Assembly: GCF_040499845.1 (NCBI RefSeq)
Contig: NZ_CP159342.1
Location: 6,014,001 to 6,078,000, forward strand
DNA from: Micromonospora sp. CCTCC AA 2012012
GTDB lineage: Bacteria; Actinomycetota; Actinomycetes; Mycobacteriales; Micromonosporaceae
Length of the DNA: 64,000 bases
Reading direction: 5' to 3'
Positions 1 through 7,543 of this stretch are shown here, piece after piece. The stretch's first letter is position 1. Every line of letters starts with the position of its first letter. Position numbers and translations under genes: made by a program. Under the pieces are notes generated by a model. That model worked only from the letters and a program-made list of their open reading frames with translations, was not told the DNA's origin and did not search any database.

Positions 1-864
1 GACGCCTGCTTCGGCGGGTGGACCCTGCCCTGGCTGCGGCGACTCGGCGCACCGGTGCCGCCCTTCGACTTCGCCGTCGACGGGGTCACCTCGATCTCCG
101 TCGACCTGCACAAGTACGCGTACGCGCCGAAGGGGGTGTCGGTGCTGCTGCACCGGAACGCCGCGCTGCGCGCCCCGCAGTTCTTCGCGTACGCCGACTG
201 GCCCGGGTACACCATGGTCAACCCGGTGATCGCCTCCACCCGCTCCGGCGGCCCGATCGCCGCCGCGTACGCCACCCTGCGGCACCTCGGCGAGGACGGC
301 TACCTGGAGCTGGCCCGGCGGACCCGGGACGCGGTGACCGGGCTGGCCGACGCGGTACGCGGGACGGACGGACTGCGGCTGATGGCCGAGCCGGAGTCCA
401 CCGTGGTCTGCTTCACCGCCGACGACCCGGGGCTGGACCTCTTCGTGCTCGTCGACGAGCTGACCGCCCGGGGCTGGCACACCCAGCCGCAACTGTCGTA
501 CGCCGGTCTGCCGGCCAGCGTGCACCTGACGGTCACCGCGGCGGTGGCCCCCCGGGTGGTGGAGTTCGCACCGGCGCTGGCCGAGGCGGTCGCGGCGACC
601 CGGGCGGCCGGCCCGGTGGTGCTCCCGCCGGAGCTGCTGGCGCTCGCCGGCACGCTGACGCCGGAGGCGCTCACCCCGGAGCTGATCGCCGGGCTGGCCG
701 CCGGCCTCGGTCTCGGCGCGGGAGCCGGTGACACCGACGGTCCCGCCGCGCCGGTGCCGGACCGGATGGCCGTGGTGAACACGCTGCTCGACGCCGCCCC
801 GGTGCGACTGCGTGAGCGGCTGCTGACGGAGTTCGTCAGCCTGCTGCAACGACCCGCCTGGTGA
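1..864 (+). CDS. PLP-dependent lyase, sphingosine-1-phosphate lyase-like (5' partial)
   Basis: The reading frame is open from base 1, so the gene starts outside the window; 287 residues of the C-terminal part are seen. The motif SVDLHKYAYAPKG (Lys codon at 112-114) matches the pyridoxal-phosphate lysine region of sphingosine-1-phosphate lyases, and DACFGGW just upstream fits the strand carrying the PLP-binding Asp. Known role of the family: PLP-dependent cleavage of phosphorylated sphingoid bases, or related amino-acid decarboxylation. Bacterial members are often only annotated as aspartate aminotransferase family, so the substrate is open. The last 90 residues are Ala/Leu-rich, without a recognisable domain. 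No membrane anchor is visible in this part. Confidence 0.8.
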   Translation, partial: DACFGGWTLPWLRRLGAPVPPFDFAVDGVTSISVDLHKYAYAPKGVSVLLHRNAALRAPQFFAYADWPGYTMVNPVIASTRSGGPIAAAYATLRHLGEDGYLELARRTRDAVTGLADAVRGTDGLRLMAEPESTVVCFTADDPGLDLFVLVDELTARGWHTQPQLSYAGLPASVHLTVTAAVAPRVVEFAPALAEAVAATRAAGPVVLPPELLALAGTLTPEALTPELIAGLAAGLGLGAGAGDTDGPAAPVPDRMAVVNTLLDAAPVRLRERLLTEFVSLLQRPAW

Positions 865-950
865 CCCCCGGCCGGGCAGCCCCCGGACCCCGGGGTGGTT
901 CGGCACGTCACCTTTCGGCCCGTCCGAGTGCGGTGGACGGCGAAGGTTGC

Positions 951-985
951 CTCCCAATTGTATGGATATTCATAAATTAATGGTG
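951..985. promoter_or_regulatory. AT-rich patch upstream of the Gly/Pro-repeat gene
   Basis: About 35 bases containing AATTG, GATATTCATAAATTAATGG stand out sharply from the surrounding GC-rich DNA. They lie 70-100 bases upstream of the start codon at 1052. TAAATT at 973-978 would serve as a -10 box but no good -35 box is found at the right distance. It could be a promoter or a binding site for an AT-seeking protein such as Lsr2; both are inference. Confidence 0.35.
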
Positions 986-1051
986 GTTCTCCGTGATCTT
1001 CCGACTGCGTAGCGTTCTTCCCATCGAAGGACCTACACGGGAGGACGCACC

Positions 1052-1498
1052 ATGGACACTCGCAAGCTCGTGATCAGCGCAGCCCTCGGTCTCGCCGGTC
1101 TGGCCGTCGCCGCCGGCGCCGGTGCCACCGCCGCCACCGCGATCGGCCCCGGCCCGGGCGTGATCGACCGGATCGGCCCCGGCCCGGGTGTCGCGTCGGC
1201 CTGGATCGGCCCGACCGTGCTGAAGGCCGCGATCGGCCCCGGCCCGGGTGTCGCGTCGGCCTGGATCGGCCCGACGGTGCTGAAGGCCGCGATCGGCCCC
1301 GGTGTCGCGTCGGCCTGGATCGGCCCGACGGTGCTGAAGGCCGCGATCGGCTCCGGCCCGGCTGTCGTCTCCGCCTGGGTGGGTCCGACGGTGCTGAAGG
1401 CCGCGATCGGCCCCGGCCCGGGTGTCGCGTCGGCCTGGATCGGCCCGACCGTGCTCACGGCGGCCATCGGCCCCGGCCCCGGTGTGGCGCAGCGCTGA
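1052..1498 (+). CDS. Small exported protein made of Gly/Pro-rich 20-residue repeats
   Basis: Predicted protein of 148 aa. Residues 1-30 look like a signal peptide (MDTRKLVISAALGLAGLAVA followed by AGAGATAATA). The rest is repeats: a short IGPGPGVIDR, then five units close to IGPGPGVASAWIGPTVLKAA, and a last half unit IGPGPGVAQR. A Shine-Dalgarno GGGAGG lies about eight bases before the ATG. There are no Cys, no catalytic motif and almost no charge in the mature part, so a structural, surface or adhesive role, or a peptide precursor, are possible; none is shown. The codon choice is as GC-rich as the genome although the upstream region is AT-rich. I do not recognise a family. Confidence 0.75.
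   Translation: MDTRKLVISAALGLAGLAVAAGAGATAATAIGPGPGVIDRIGPGPGVASAWIGPTVLKAAIGPGPGVASAWIGPTVLKAAIGPGVASAWIGPTVLKAAIGSGPAVVSAWVGPTVLKAAIGPGPGVASAWIGPTVLTAAIGPGPGVAQR
1172..1465 (+). repeat. Tandem 60-bp coding repeats (five units)
   Basis: Units lie at 1172-1231, 1232-1291, 1292-1345 (54 bp, one GP dipeptide missing), 1346-1405 (most diverged: IGSGPAVVSAWV) and 1406-1465 (K to T near the end). Units 1 and 2 are almost identical at DNA level, which suggests recent duplication or slippage; unit 4 is older or relaxed. All length changes keep the frame. Confidence 0.9.
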
Positions 1499-1627
1499 CC
1501 AGGTTCATCACCCGGCCGGGGAGAGACGGACCGGGACCGGGCGGCCCGGCCGGCAGCGTGCCGGCGCGGGCCGCCCCTGGCGTCGCCCCGGTGGCCCGGG
1601 GACCGGTCGGCCCGCTGGCCGACCTGC

Positions 1628-1669
1628 TGACGGAACCGCCCGCCGGTCATCCGGCGGGCGGCTCCGTCA
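1628..1669. terminator. Inverted repeat, likely terminator between convergent genes
   Basis: A 19-bp stem (left arm 1628-1646, right arm 1651-1669, loop TCAT) with one mismatch, G:C-rich, lies between the repeat gene (+) and the minus-strand gene ending at 1771. There is no clear T tract on either side, as is common in actinobacteria. It could stop transcription from both sides. Confidence 0.65.
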
Positions 1670-1770
1670 GCCCCCGTTGTTCCGCCCCGAGCCGCCGAGT
1701 CGCGACCGCCTGGCGAACAGACACGCCCGGCGCGGCCTCCCGGTTGCGGGGTGGAGTGACTTTTTTCGGG

Positions 1771-3021
1771 TCAGCCGCCGAAGGAGACCGACACGTTCAC
1801 CGTGGTGGCCGTGTCCGGCACCGCCGTCCCCGTCTCGCTCCGACCGGCCTGGACGACCACCGTCAGCTCGTGGTCCGGCCCGGCGGCGACGGTGGTGAAC
1901 GGCAGCTCGACCTCGGCCTGCCCGCCCGGCTCCAGGGGTTGGGCGATGCAGGTGATCCGCCCGTCGTCACGGAAGAAGTTCCAGCAGCCCTGCGCCTCCG
2001 TCTCCGCCACCTGATCGGTGCCGTTGTCGACGTAGCTGACCATCGGATGTTCGACGGTGCCGCCGCCGGTGTTCGCGATGGTGATGGTGGTGCTGCCGTG
2101 CCGGGTGCCGGTGCCGTCCGGCGCGCCGTAGTCGAGGGTCGAGCCGAGGATCTCGAACAGGCGCGGCGCGGGCGGGGCCGGTGGGGAGGTGGTCGGGGCG
2201 GGGCCGGTGCCGCCCGTGCCGGCGGGCGGCGTGAAGCTCGACGGGCCGTCGGTCTGCGCGAACCTGGTGCCGTTCCACCGGTAGCCGCGCCACTGCCGGT
2301 GTGTCTCGTCCGGCACGCTGGCGTCGGTGCGGACGACGTCGGTCACCTCCACCCGGACCAGTCCGTCGGGGTGGACGCTGAGCGAGAAGAGCGACTCCGG
2401 CTTCGTCGCGTCCGAGCGGAAGACCTGGCCGAGGACGACCACCCGGCCGGCGGCGTCCCGGTCGAAGGCCACCACCTGCTCGGGATAGGCGCCCTCGGTG
2501 ACCAGGCACCGGATCAGGGCTACCGGCTCGGCGACCCCGTCGGAGTCGACGTCGCCGTAGCCGCCGACGAAGCCGGAGAGGATGGCGTCCCCGGGCCGAC
2601 CCTTCGGGTCGATCAGCCGCGTCGGACCGGACGCGCACGGCGCGCCCGCCGGCCAGTCCGGCAGGTCGACGGTGGCGGCGAGCAGGTCCGCCCGGCTGAT
2701 CCGGGCCTGTGCGCCGGTCGCGCTGACCGATGGTGCCGGCGTGGCGCTGGCCTCCGGTGTCCCGGTCGGCGTCGGCTCCGGCGGCAGGGTGCCGACCGGG
2801 GCGGGCGGAGCCACCGGGTGCCGGCCCACCGCCGCCCAGCCCGCCACCGGGACGGCGAGGGTGCAGACCGCCACGGCGGCTGCCGCCGTCGCCGAGCGGC
2901 GGCGCCGCCGACGGACGGTCTCCCGCACCAGGCCGGGACCGGCCGGGTGGACCGTCGGCAGCACCCTCGCGCGGTACGCCGCGAACTCGTCGCCCAGCAG
3001 GAGGTCCTCGCGCTCAGCCAT
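1771..3021 (-). CDS. Membrane-anchored extracytoplasmic protein, likely partner of the adjacent sigma factor
   Basis: Predicted protein of 416 aa. Residues 1-40 are cytoplasmic and end in an Arg cluster (VRRRRRRS), followed by one membrane segment at about 43-66. Then comes a Pro/Thr/Ser linker (about 75-105) and a large outer domain with VDSDGVAEPV and AFDRDAAGRV stretches like secreted FG-GAP-type proteins, a second Pro/Ala/Thr linker, and a C-terminal beta-rich domain (about 290-416). Its start overlaps the stop of the sigma-factor gene by eight bases, so the two are translationally coupled. This topology fits an anti-sigma or signal-sensing partner, but no zinc-binding anti-sigma motif is visible, so regulation of the sigma factor is inference. 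Confidence 0.7.
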   Translation of the reverse strand: MAEREDLLLGDEFAAYRARVLPTVHPAGPGLVRETVRRRRRRSATAAAAVAVCTLAVPVAGWAAVGRHPVAPPAPVGTLPPEPTPTGTPEASATPAPSVSATGAQARISRADLLAATVDLPDWPAGAPCASGPTRLIDPKGRPGDAILSGFVGGYGDVDSDGVAEPVALIRCLVTEGAYPEQVVAFDRDAAGRVVVLGQVFRSDATKPESLFSLSVHPDGLVRVEVTDVVRTDASVPDETHRQWRGYRWNGTRFAQTDGPSSFTPPAGTGGTGPAPTTSPPAPPAPRLFEILGSTLDYGAPDGTGTRHGSTTITIANTGGGTVEHPMVSYVDNGTDQVAETEAQGCWNFFRDDGRITCIAQPLEPGGQAEVELPFTTVAAGPDHELTVVVQAGRSETGTAVPDTATTVNVSVSFGG

Positions 3022-3580
3022 GGTCGGTCACCTCGTTGGTCGTGCTCAGTCGGCTGGCCAGGGCCGTGCGGCCCCGGTGCAGCCAGGACTTCACCGTGCC
3101 CACCGCGACGTTCTCCTGCGCGGCGATCTCGGCGACGGAGAGGTCGGCCAGGTAGTGCAGCACCACCGCGCGTCGGTGCTGGGCGGGCAGCAGGGCCAGC
3201 GCCGTGTGCAGCGCCACCCGGTCCGGGCTGGGCCCGGGCACGTGCTCCTCCCGCTGCCGCCGCAGGAACGACTGCGCGGTCCGCAGCCGGCGCCACCGGC
3301 TGGTGGCGAGGTTCCAGGCGACCCGGCGCACCCAGGCCACCGGGTCGTCGTACCGGGAGACCTTCGACCAGCGGGCGAAGGCCCGGCAGAACGCCTCCTG
3401 GGTCAGGTCCTGCGCCATGGACAGGTCACCGCAGTAGGCGGCGAGCTGCACGGTCAGCGACCGGAAGTGCGCGTGGTACAGCTCGTCGAAGTCGACGCCG
3501 GTCTCCTCGACCTCTGCGGGATCGCGCCCGACCGCGGCCGGCGGGGGCTCGTCGAGCCTCGCGTCGATGGTCACCGTCAC
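3014..3580 (-). CDS. ECF RNA polymerase sigma factor, SigE family
   Basis: The product is 188 aa from the GTG at 3580, chosen because a strong GGAGG (3587-3591) lies six bases upstream; an in-frame start at 3652 would add 24 residues with no such signal. Region 2 is seen as FDELYHAHFRSLTVQLAAYC with DLTQEAFCRAFARW, and region 4 as LSVAEIAAQENVAVGTVKSW, the helix-turn-helix for the -35 element. There is no anti-sigma-like or SnoaL extension. ECF sigma factors direct core RNA polymerase to a small stress or envelope regulon, often including their own operon. It is divergent from nuoB with 128 bases between the starts; a promoter for both probably lies there. Confidence 0.88.
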   Translation of the reverse strand: MTVTIDARLDEPPPAAVGRDPAEVEETGVDFDELYHAHFRSLTVQLAAYCGDLSMAQDLTQEAFCRAFARWSKVSRYDDPVAWVRRVAWNLATSRWRRLRTAQSFLRRQREEHVPGPSPDRVALHTALALLPAQHRRAVVLHYLADLSVAEIAAQENVAVGTVKSWLHRGRTALASRLSTTNEVTDHG

Positions 3581-3708
3581 CTGTTTCCTCCCCGTGCCGA
3601 CCGGCAACTCTTCCTCACACGCCTCGGCCGGGGGAACGGTTGCGCGGACCACCCCGGCAATCGGTGTGATTGACTTGGCGCTCCGGAGACAGGCGAGGGA
3701 GGCCCGAG

Positions 3709-4284
3709 GTGCAGGTGCCGGCGGTGCTGGGCGAGCCGATCCGGTTCGTGCTGAACTGGGGGCGCCGCTACTCGCTCTGGGTGTTCAACTTCGGGCTGGC
3801 CTGCTGCGCCATCGAGTTCATCGCGACGAGCATGGGGCGGCACGACTTCATCCGGCTCGGGGTCATCCCGTTCGCGCACGGTCCCCGGCAGGCCGACCTG
3901 ATGGTGGTCTCCGGCACGGTGACCGACAAGATGGCCCCGGCGATCAAGCGGCTCTACGACCAGATGCCCGAGCCGAAGTACGTCATCTCCTTCGGCGCCT
4001 GCTCGAACTGCGGCGGCCCGTACTGGGACTCGTACTCGGTGACGAAGGGCGTGGACCAGCTCATCCCCGTCGACGTCTACGTGCCGGGCTGCCCGCCGCG
4101 CCCGGAGGCGCTGCTGCACGGCATCCTCCGCCTCCAGGAGAAGATCGCCGCCGAGCAGTCCGGCCTCGGCGGCGTCCACCGGCCCGACGCGCTCGCGCCG
4201 CCGGTCGACGCCGACCCGGCGGGGACCGCGCGCCGCCCGGTGGCGTCCCTCACCGCCCCACCGGTACGTCCCCCGGCCGGCTGA
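3709..4284 (+). CDS. nuoB: NADH-quinone oxidoreductase subunit B (complex I, NuoB paralogue)
   Basis: The product is 191 aa from the GTG at 3709, chosen for GGGAGG six bases upstream. NuoB carries the terminal 4Fe-4S cluster N2 that hands electrons to quinone. The ligands are visible: adjacent Cys in [10 protein letters not shown], Cys in [10 protein letters not shown] and Cys in [30 protein letters not shown] is the family core. After about residue 145 the protein runs into a Pro/Ala-rich tail of about 45 residues. No nuoA precedes it; the next gene upstream is the divergent sigma factor. It heads a reduced nuo cluster, with a DUF2252 gene and a minus-strand dehydrogenase gene before nuoC. 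Confidence 0.92.
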   Translation: MQVPAVLGEPIRFVLNWGRRYSLWVFNFGLACCAIEFIATSMGRHDFIRLGVIPFAHGPRQADLMVVSGTVTDKMAPAIKRLYDQMPEPKYVISFGACSNCGGPYWDSYSVTKGVDQLIPVDVYVPGCPPRPEALLHGILRLQEKIAAEQSGLGGVHRPDALAPPVDADPAGTARRPVASLTAPPVRPPAG

Positions 4285-4320
4285 CCCGCGCCGTGGCGGC
4301 CGGGGATTAGCCTGCGGACC

Positions 4321-5637
4321 ATGACCGAGTCCGCGGAGAAGCGCTCCGCCTTCATCGTCGACGTGCTGACCGAGGAGTTCGGCGCGTCGATGGCGCTCGA
4401 CCCGGCGGCGTTCCGCCGCAAGTTCCGCAAGATGGCGGCCTCCCCGTTCGCCTTCTACCGGGGCAGCGCCTCGCTCTTCTACGCCGACCAGCGCGGCGAC
4501 TTCGCCGACGACCGGTTCCTCGACGAGCGGACCAGCCGGGTCTGGATCCACGGCGACCTGCACGCGGAGAACTTCGGCACCTACATGAACGCCGACGGGC
4601 AGCTCGTGTTCAACGTGAACGACTTCGACGAGGCGTACGTCGGGCCGTTCTCCTGGGACCTGAAGCGCTTCGCGGCCAGCGTGGCGCTGCTCGGCTATGC
4701 CAAGGCGCTCTCCGACGAGGTGATCGGTGACCTGGTGACCGGCTTCGCCCGCTCGTACCTGACGGAGCTGCGGGCCATCGCGGCCGGCGGGGACGACGCG
4801 ATCGGCTCGATCACCCTGGACAACGCCGACGGGGTGCTGCGCCGGGTGCTCCAGCAGGCCCGGCTCAACACCCGGGTCGAGCTGCTCGCCGCGCAGACCA
4901 CCATCGACAACTACGACCGCCGGTTCTCCCTCGGCGACGGCGTCTTCGAGATCGACGACGAGACCCGGGAGCGGGTCTGCGCCGCCTACGAGGCGTACCT
5001 GGAGACCCGCCCGGACTCGGCGCCCCGGCTGCGCCCGGTGGCCGCCCGGATCAAGGACGTGGTGCTGCGCAAGGGCGTCGGCATCGGGTCGGCGGGCCTG
5101 CCGTCGTACAACCTGCTGCTGGAGGGGCACACCCAGGCGCTGGAGAACGACGTGATCCTCTACATGAAGCAGGCGCAGGTGCCGGCGGTGGCGCGGCACA
5201 TCGACGACGAGCGGGTCCGCGGCTACTTCCGGCACCAGGGGCACCGCACGGCCGAGTCGCAGCGGGCACTCCAGGCGTACGCCGACCCGTGGCTGGGCTT
5301 CACCGAGCTGGACGGTGCCGGCCAGCTCGTCGCCGAGGTCTCCCCGTACGCGGCCGACCTGGACTGGTCGGACGTCAACGAGCCGGAGGAGCTGGCCGGC
5401 GTGCTGGCCGACCTGGGTCGGGCGGTGGCCCGGATGCACTCGGTGGCCGACGACGAGTCCAGCCACGACCTGGTCGACTACTCCACCGAGGAGGCGATCG
5501 TCGCCGTCGTGGACGCCGACCCGGACGGTTTCGTGGGGCACCTGCTCGACTTCGCGCACGCGTACGGGCTGCGCGCCCGCGAGGACCACCAGCTCTTCGT
5601 GGACCTGTTCCGCAACGGCCGCCTGCCGGGCCTCTGA
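4321..5637 (+). CDS. DUF2252 family protein (kinase-like fold)
   Basis: Predicted protein of 438 aa, full length for the family. Motifs WIHGDLHAENFG (about 76-87) and NVNDFDEAYVGPFSWDLKR (about 98-116) look like the catalytic HxD loop and the metal-binding DxD of aminoglycoside-phosphotransferase/protein-kinase-like enzymes. MKQAQVPAV may supply a lysine. The true substrate of DUF2252 proteins is not established. The ATG lies 36 bases after the nuoB stop in the same direction, so it may be co-transcribed with nuoB, but a link to respiration is only positional. It is a soluble protein with no signal peptide or membrane segment. Confidence 0.85.
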   Translation: MTESAEKRSAFIVDVLTEEFGASMALDPAAFRRKFRKMAASPFAFYRGSASLFYADQRGDFADDRFLDERTSRVWIHGDLHAENFGTYMNADGQLVFNVNDFDEAYVGPFSWDLKRFAASVALLGYAKALSDEVIGDLVTGFARSYLTELRAIAAGGDDAIGSITLDNADGVLRRVLQQARLNTRVELLAAQTTIDNYDRRFSLGDGVFEIDDETRERVCAAYEAYLETRPDSAPRLRPVAARIKDVVLRKGVGIGSAGLPSYNLLLEGHTQALENDVILYMKQAQVPAVARHIDDERVRGYFRHQGHRTAESQRALQAYADPWLGFTELDGAGQLVAEVSPYAADLDWSDVNEPEELAGVLADLGRAVARMHSVADDESSHDLVDYSTEEAIVAVVDADPDGFVGHLLDFAHAYGLRAREDHQLFVDLFRNGRLPGL

Positions 5638-5638
5638 G

Positions 5639-6685
5639 TCACTGCTGGAAGTCCAGCACCACCTTGATGTCGTCGCCGGTGGCGGTGTACGCGTCCGCGT
5701 ACTCCGCCACCGGCACCCGGCGGGTGATCAGCGACTCCAGCCAGGACAGGTCGGCCCGGGCGAGCGCCTGGGCGGCCAGGTCCCAGTGCCGGCGGTTGGC
5801 GTTGACCGAGCCGAAGACCACGGTGTTCTCCAGCACCAGCGACCGGTTGAGCGCGCCCGCGTCGAAGTCGATGGTCCGGCCGCCGCTGGACACCCCGGTC
5901 AGGCAGACCACGCCGGTCGGCCCGACCTTGCACATCGTGTCCAGCACGACGCTGGGCGCGCCGGTGCACTCGACCACCACGTCCGGCTGGAAGTCCAGCT
6001 CGCCCACGGTCGACGTGTGGTACGTCGCCCCGAGCGACCGGACCAGGTCCGGCTTCGGCCCGGTGGTGTTCCGGTCCAGCACGTGCACGGAGAGCCCGCG
6101 CTGGGTGGCCAGCAGGGCGGCGAGCAGGCCGATCGGCCCGGCCCCGGTGACGAGCACGCTCTGCGGCTGCCACTCGGCGCGGGTGCCGATCCGCTCGATG
6201 TGGTCCCACGCCTTCGCCACCACGCTGGTCGGTTCGAGCAGCATCCCGACCGGGGCGAGGGCCGGGTCCAGCCCGACGGCGAACTTCGGCTGCACCCGCC
6301 ACCGGTCCCGGGCGAAGCCGGGCAGCGCCTTGATGCCGTGCTCGGTGTACTGCCCGTTGCGGCACATGTCCCACTCGCCGACCGCGCAGTTGGCGCAGGG
6401 CACCGGGTCGGGGTGCCGGACGATGCCGGCCACCAGGTCACCGGGGCGGAAGGTGCCGGTCGGGTCCTCCCGCACCCGGCCCAGCGACTCGTGGCCCAGC
6501 ACGAGGCGTTCCTGGCCCGGTGGGGCCTCGCCGTAGGCCCCGGAGATGATCTCCTGGTCGGTGCCGCAGATGCCCACCGCCAGCGCCTCCACCAGGATCG
6601 CGCCCTCCTCGGCGGCCGGCTCGGGCCACTCGTCGGTGAGCTTCAGCGAGTGAGGGACCCCGGGGGTCACGGTGACGGCGCGCAC
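5639..6685 (-). CDS. Zinc-dependent alcohol dehydrogenase family, glucose 1-dehydrogenase-like
   Basis: The product is 348 aa from the GTG at 6685 (GGGGAAAG eight bases upstream). Medium-chain dehydrogenase: catalytic zinc ligands in AVGICGTDQEI and LVLGHES, structural-zinc Cys in PCANCAVGEWDMC (the fourth Cys of the usual lobe is not in the classical spacing), nucleotide site VTGAGPIGLLAALLA. GAYGEAPPGQERLVLGHES and YTEHGIKALPGFARD resemble archaeal glucose dehydrogenases, which oxidise glucose to gluconolactone with NAD(P). The substrate is an inference from this resemblance. The stop codon abuts the stop of the DUF2252 gene (convergent, one base apart), and it lies opposite to the surrounding nuo genes, so it is transcribed independently. 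Confidence 0.85.
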   Translation of the reverse strand: MRAVTVTPGVPHSLKLTDEWPEPAAEEGAILVEALAVGICGTDQEIISGAYGEAPPGQERLVLGHESLGRVREDPTGTFRPGDLVAGIVRHPDPVPCANCAVGEWDMCRNGQYTEHGIKALPGFARDRWRVQPKFAVGLDPALAPVGMLLEPTSVVAKAWDHIERIGTRAEWQPQSVLVTGAGPIGLLAALLATQRGLSVHVLDRNTTGPKPDLVRSLGATYHTSTVGELDFQPDVVVECTGAPSVVLDTMCKVGPTGVVCLTGVSSGGRTIDFDAGALNRSLVLENTVVFGSVNANRRHWDLAAQALARADLSWLESLITRRVPVAEYADAYTATGDDIKVVLDFQQ

Positions 6686-6799
6686 GGGTTCATCTTTCCC
6701 CGCCCCGGTGCCGTCGCGCCGGCAAAGCGGCCAGAAGACCCGACGCCGACGGCGGGCGGCCCGCGACGGGCTGCGGGCCGCCGCCATAGGATCAGCGGC

Positions 6800-7543
6800 A
6801 TGACTCCGGAAGAGGTCGGCCAGCGGTTGGTCGCGCTGCTCGCGCCGGTGGCGGCCACCACGTCGGTCTCCGGCGGCCAGGGGTACGCCCGCGCCACGGT
6901 CGACGTACCCCCGGCGAGCTGGGGGGACGCGCTCCGCGCGGCCCGCGACGACGCCGAGCTGCGGCTCGACTTCTTCGACTGGTTGTCGGCGGTCGACGAG
7001 CTGGCGGACGGCTTCGACGTGGTGGCGCACCTGTGGTCGACGGCCGGGCGGCACGGCGTGCTGCTGCGCACCCGGGTGCCCCGGGACGCGCCGTCGGTGG
7101 CGTCGGTGGTGGACGTCTATCCGGGGGCGGCCTGGCACGAGCGGGAGACGTACGAGATGTTCGGCATCTCGTTCGCCGGGCACGGCGAGCTGCGGCCGCT
7201 GCTGCTTCCGCCGGAGTTCGAGGGTCATCCGCTGCGCAAGGAGTTCGTGCTGGCCTCCCGGGTCGCCAAGCCGTGGCCGGGCGCCAAGGAACCGGGCGAG
7301 TCGGAGGCGGGCGGTGGTCGTCGCCCGATCCGCCCGCCGGGTGTGCCGGCCCCGGGGGAGTGGGGCAGTACGCCCACCCCGGCGGGCGCGGCCGGCGTCG
7401 GCGAGGGCCCGCGCGGCGGTACGCCCGCCCGCCCGGCCCGGGAACGCCCGCCCCGCCCCGCGCCGGGTGCGGCGCCGGCACGGCCCGCCCCCGGGGAGCC
7501 GGTGGCCGGTGCGGAGCCGGCGGCCGGGGAGGGGAACGCCTGA
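6800..7543 (+). CDS. nuoC: NADH-quinone oxidoreductase subunit C
   Basis: Predicted protein of 247 aa. NuoC is the 30-kDa hydrophilic subunit that packs against NuoB and NuoD. The signature WHERETYEMFGISFAGHGEL followed by EGHPLRKEF (about 112-152) is clear. After residue about 165 there is a tail of roughly 80 residues rich in Pro, Gly, Ala and Arg with no known role. In many bacteria nuoD would follow or be fused; here nuoH follows at once, with its ATG overlapping the nuoC stop (ATGA type). The ATG at 6800 has only a weak Shine-Dalgarno. It is divergent from the dehydrogenase gene upstream, so a promoter is expected in 6686-6799. Confidence 0.9.
   Translation: MTPEEVGQRLVALLAPVAATTSVSGGQGYARATVDVPPASWGDALRAARDDAELRLDFFDWLSAVDELADGFDVVAHLWSTAGRHGVLLRTRVPRDAPSVASVVDVYPGAAWHERETYEMFGISFAGHGELRPLLLPPEFEGHPLRKEFVLASRVAKPWPGAKEPGESEAGGGRRPIRPPGVPAPGEWGSTPTPAGAAGVGEGPRGGTPARPARERPPRPAPGAAPARPAPGEPVAGAEPAAGEGNA

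Noticed and set aside
1142..1495. Repeats read as a CRISPR array
   Set aside because: Units are contiguous without unique spacers, keep the reading frame and encode a peptide repeat; no cas gene nearby.
1558..3669. 703-aa plus-strand frame opposite the sigma factor and its partner
   Set aside because: Arg/Gly/Pro-rich with no ribosome site or motif; the minus-strand frames carry clear sigma-factor regions.
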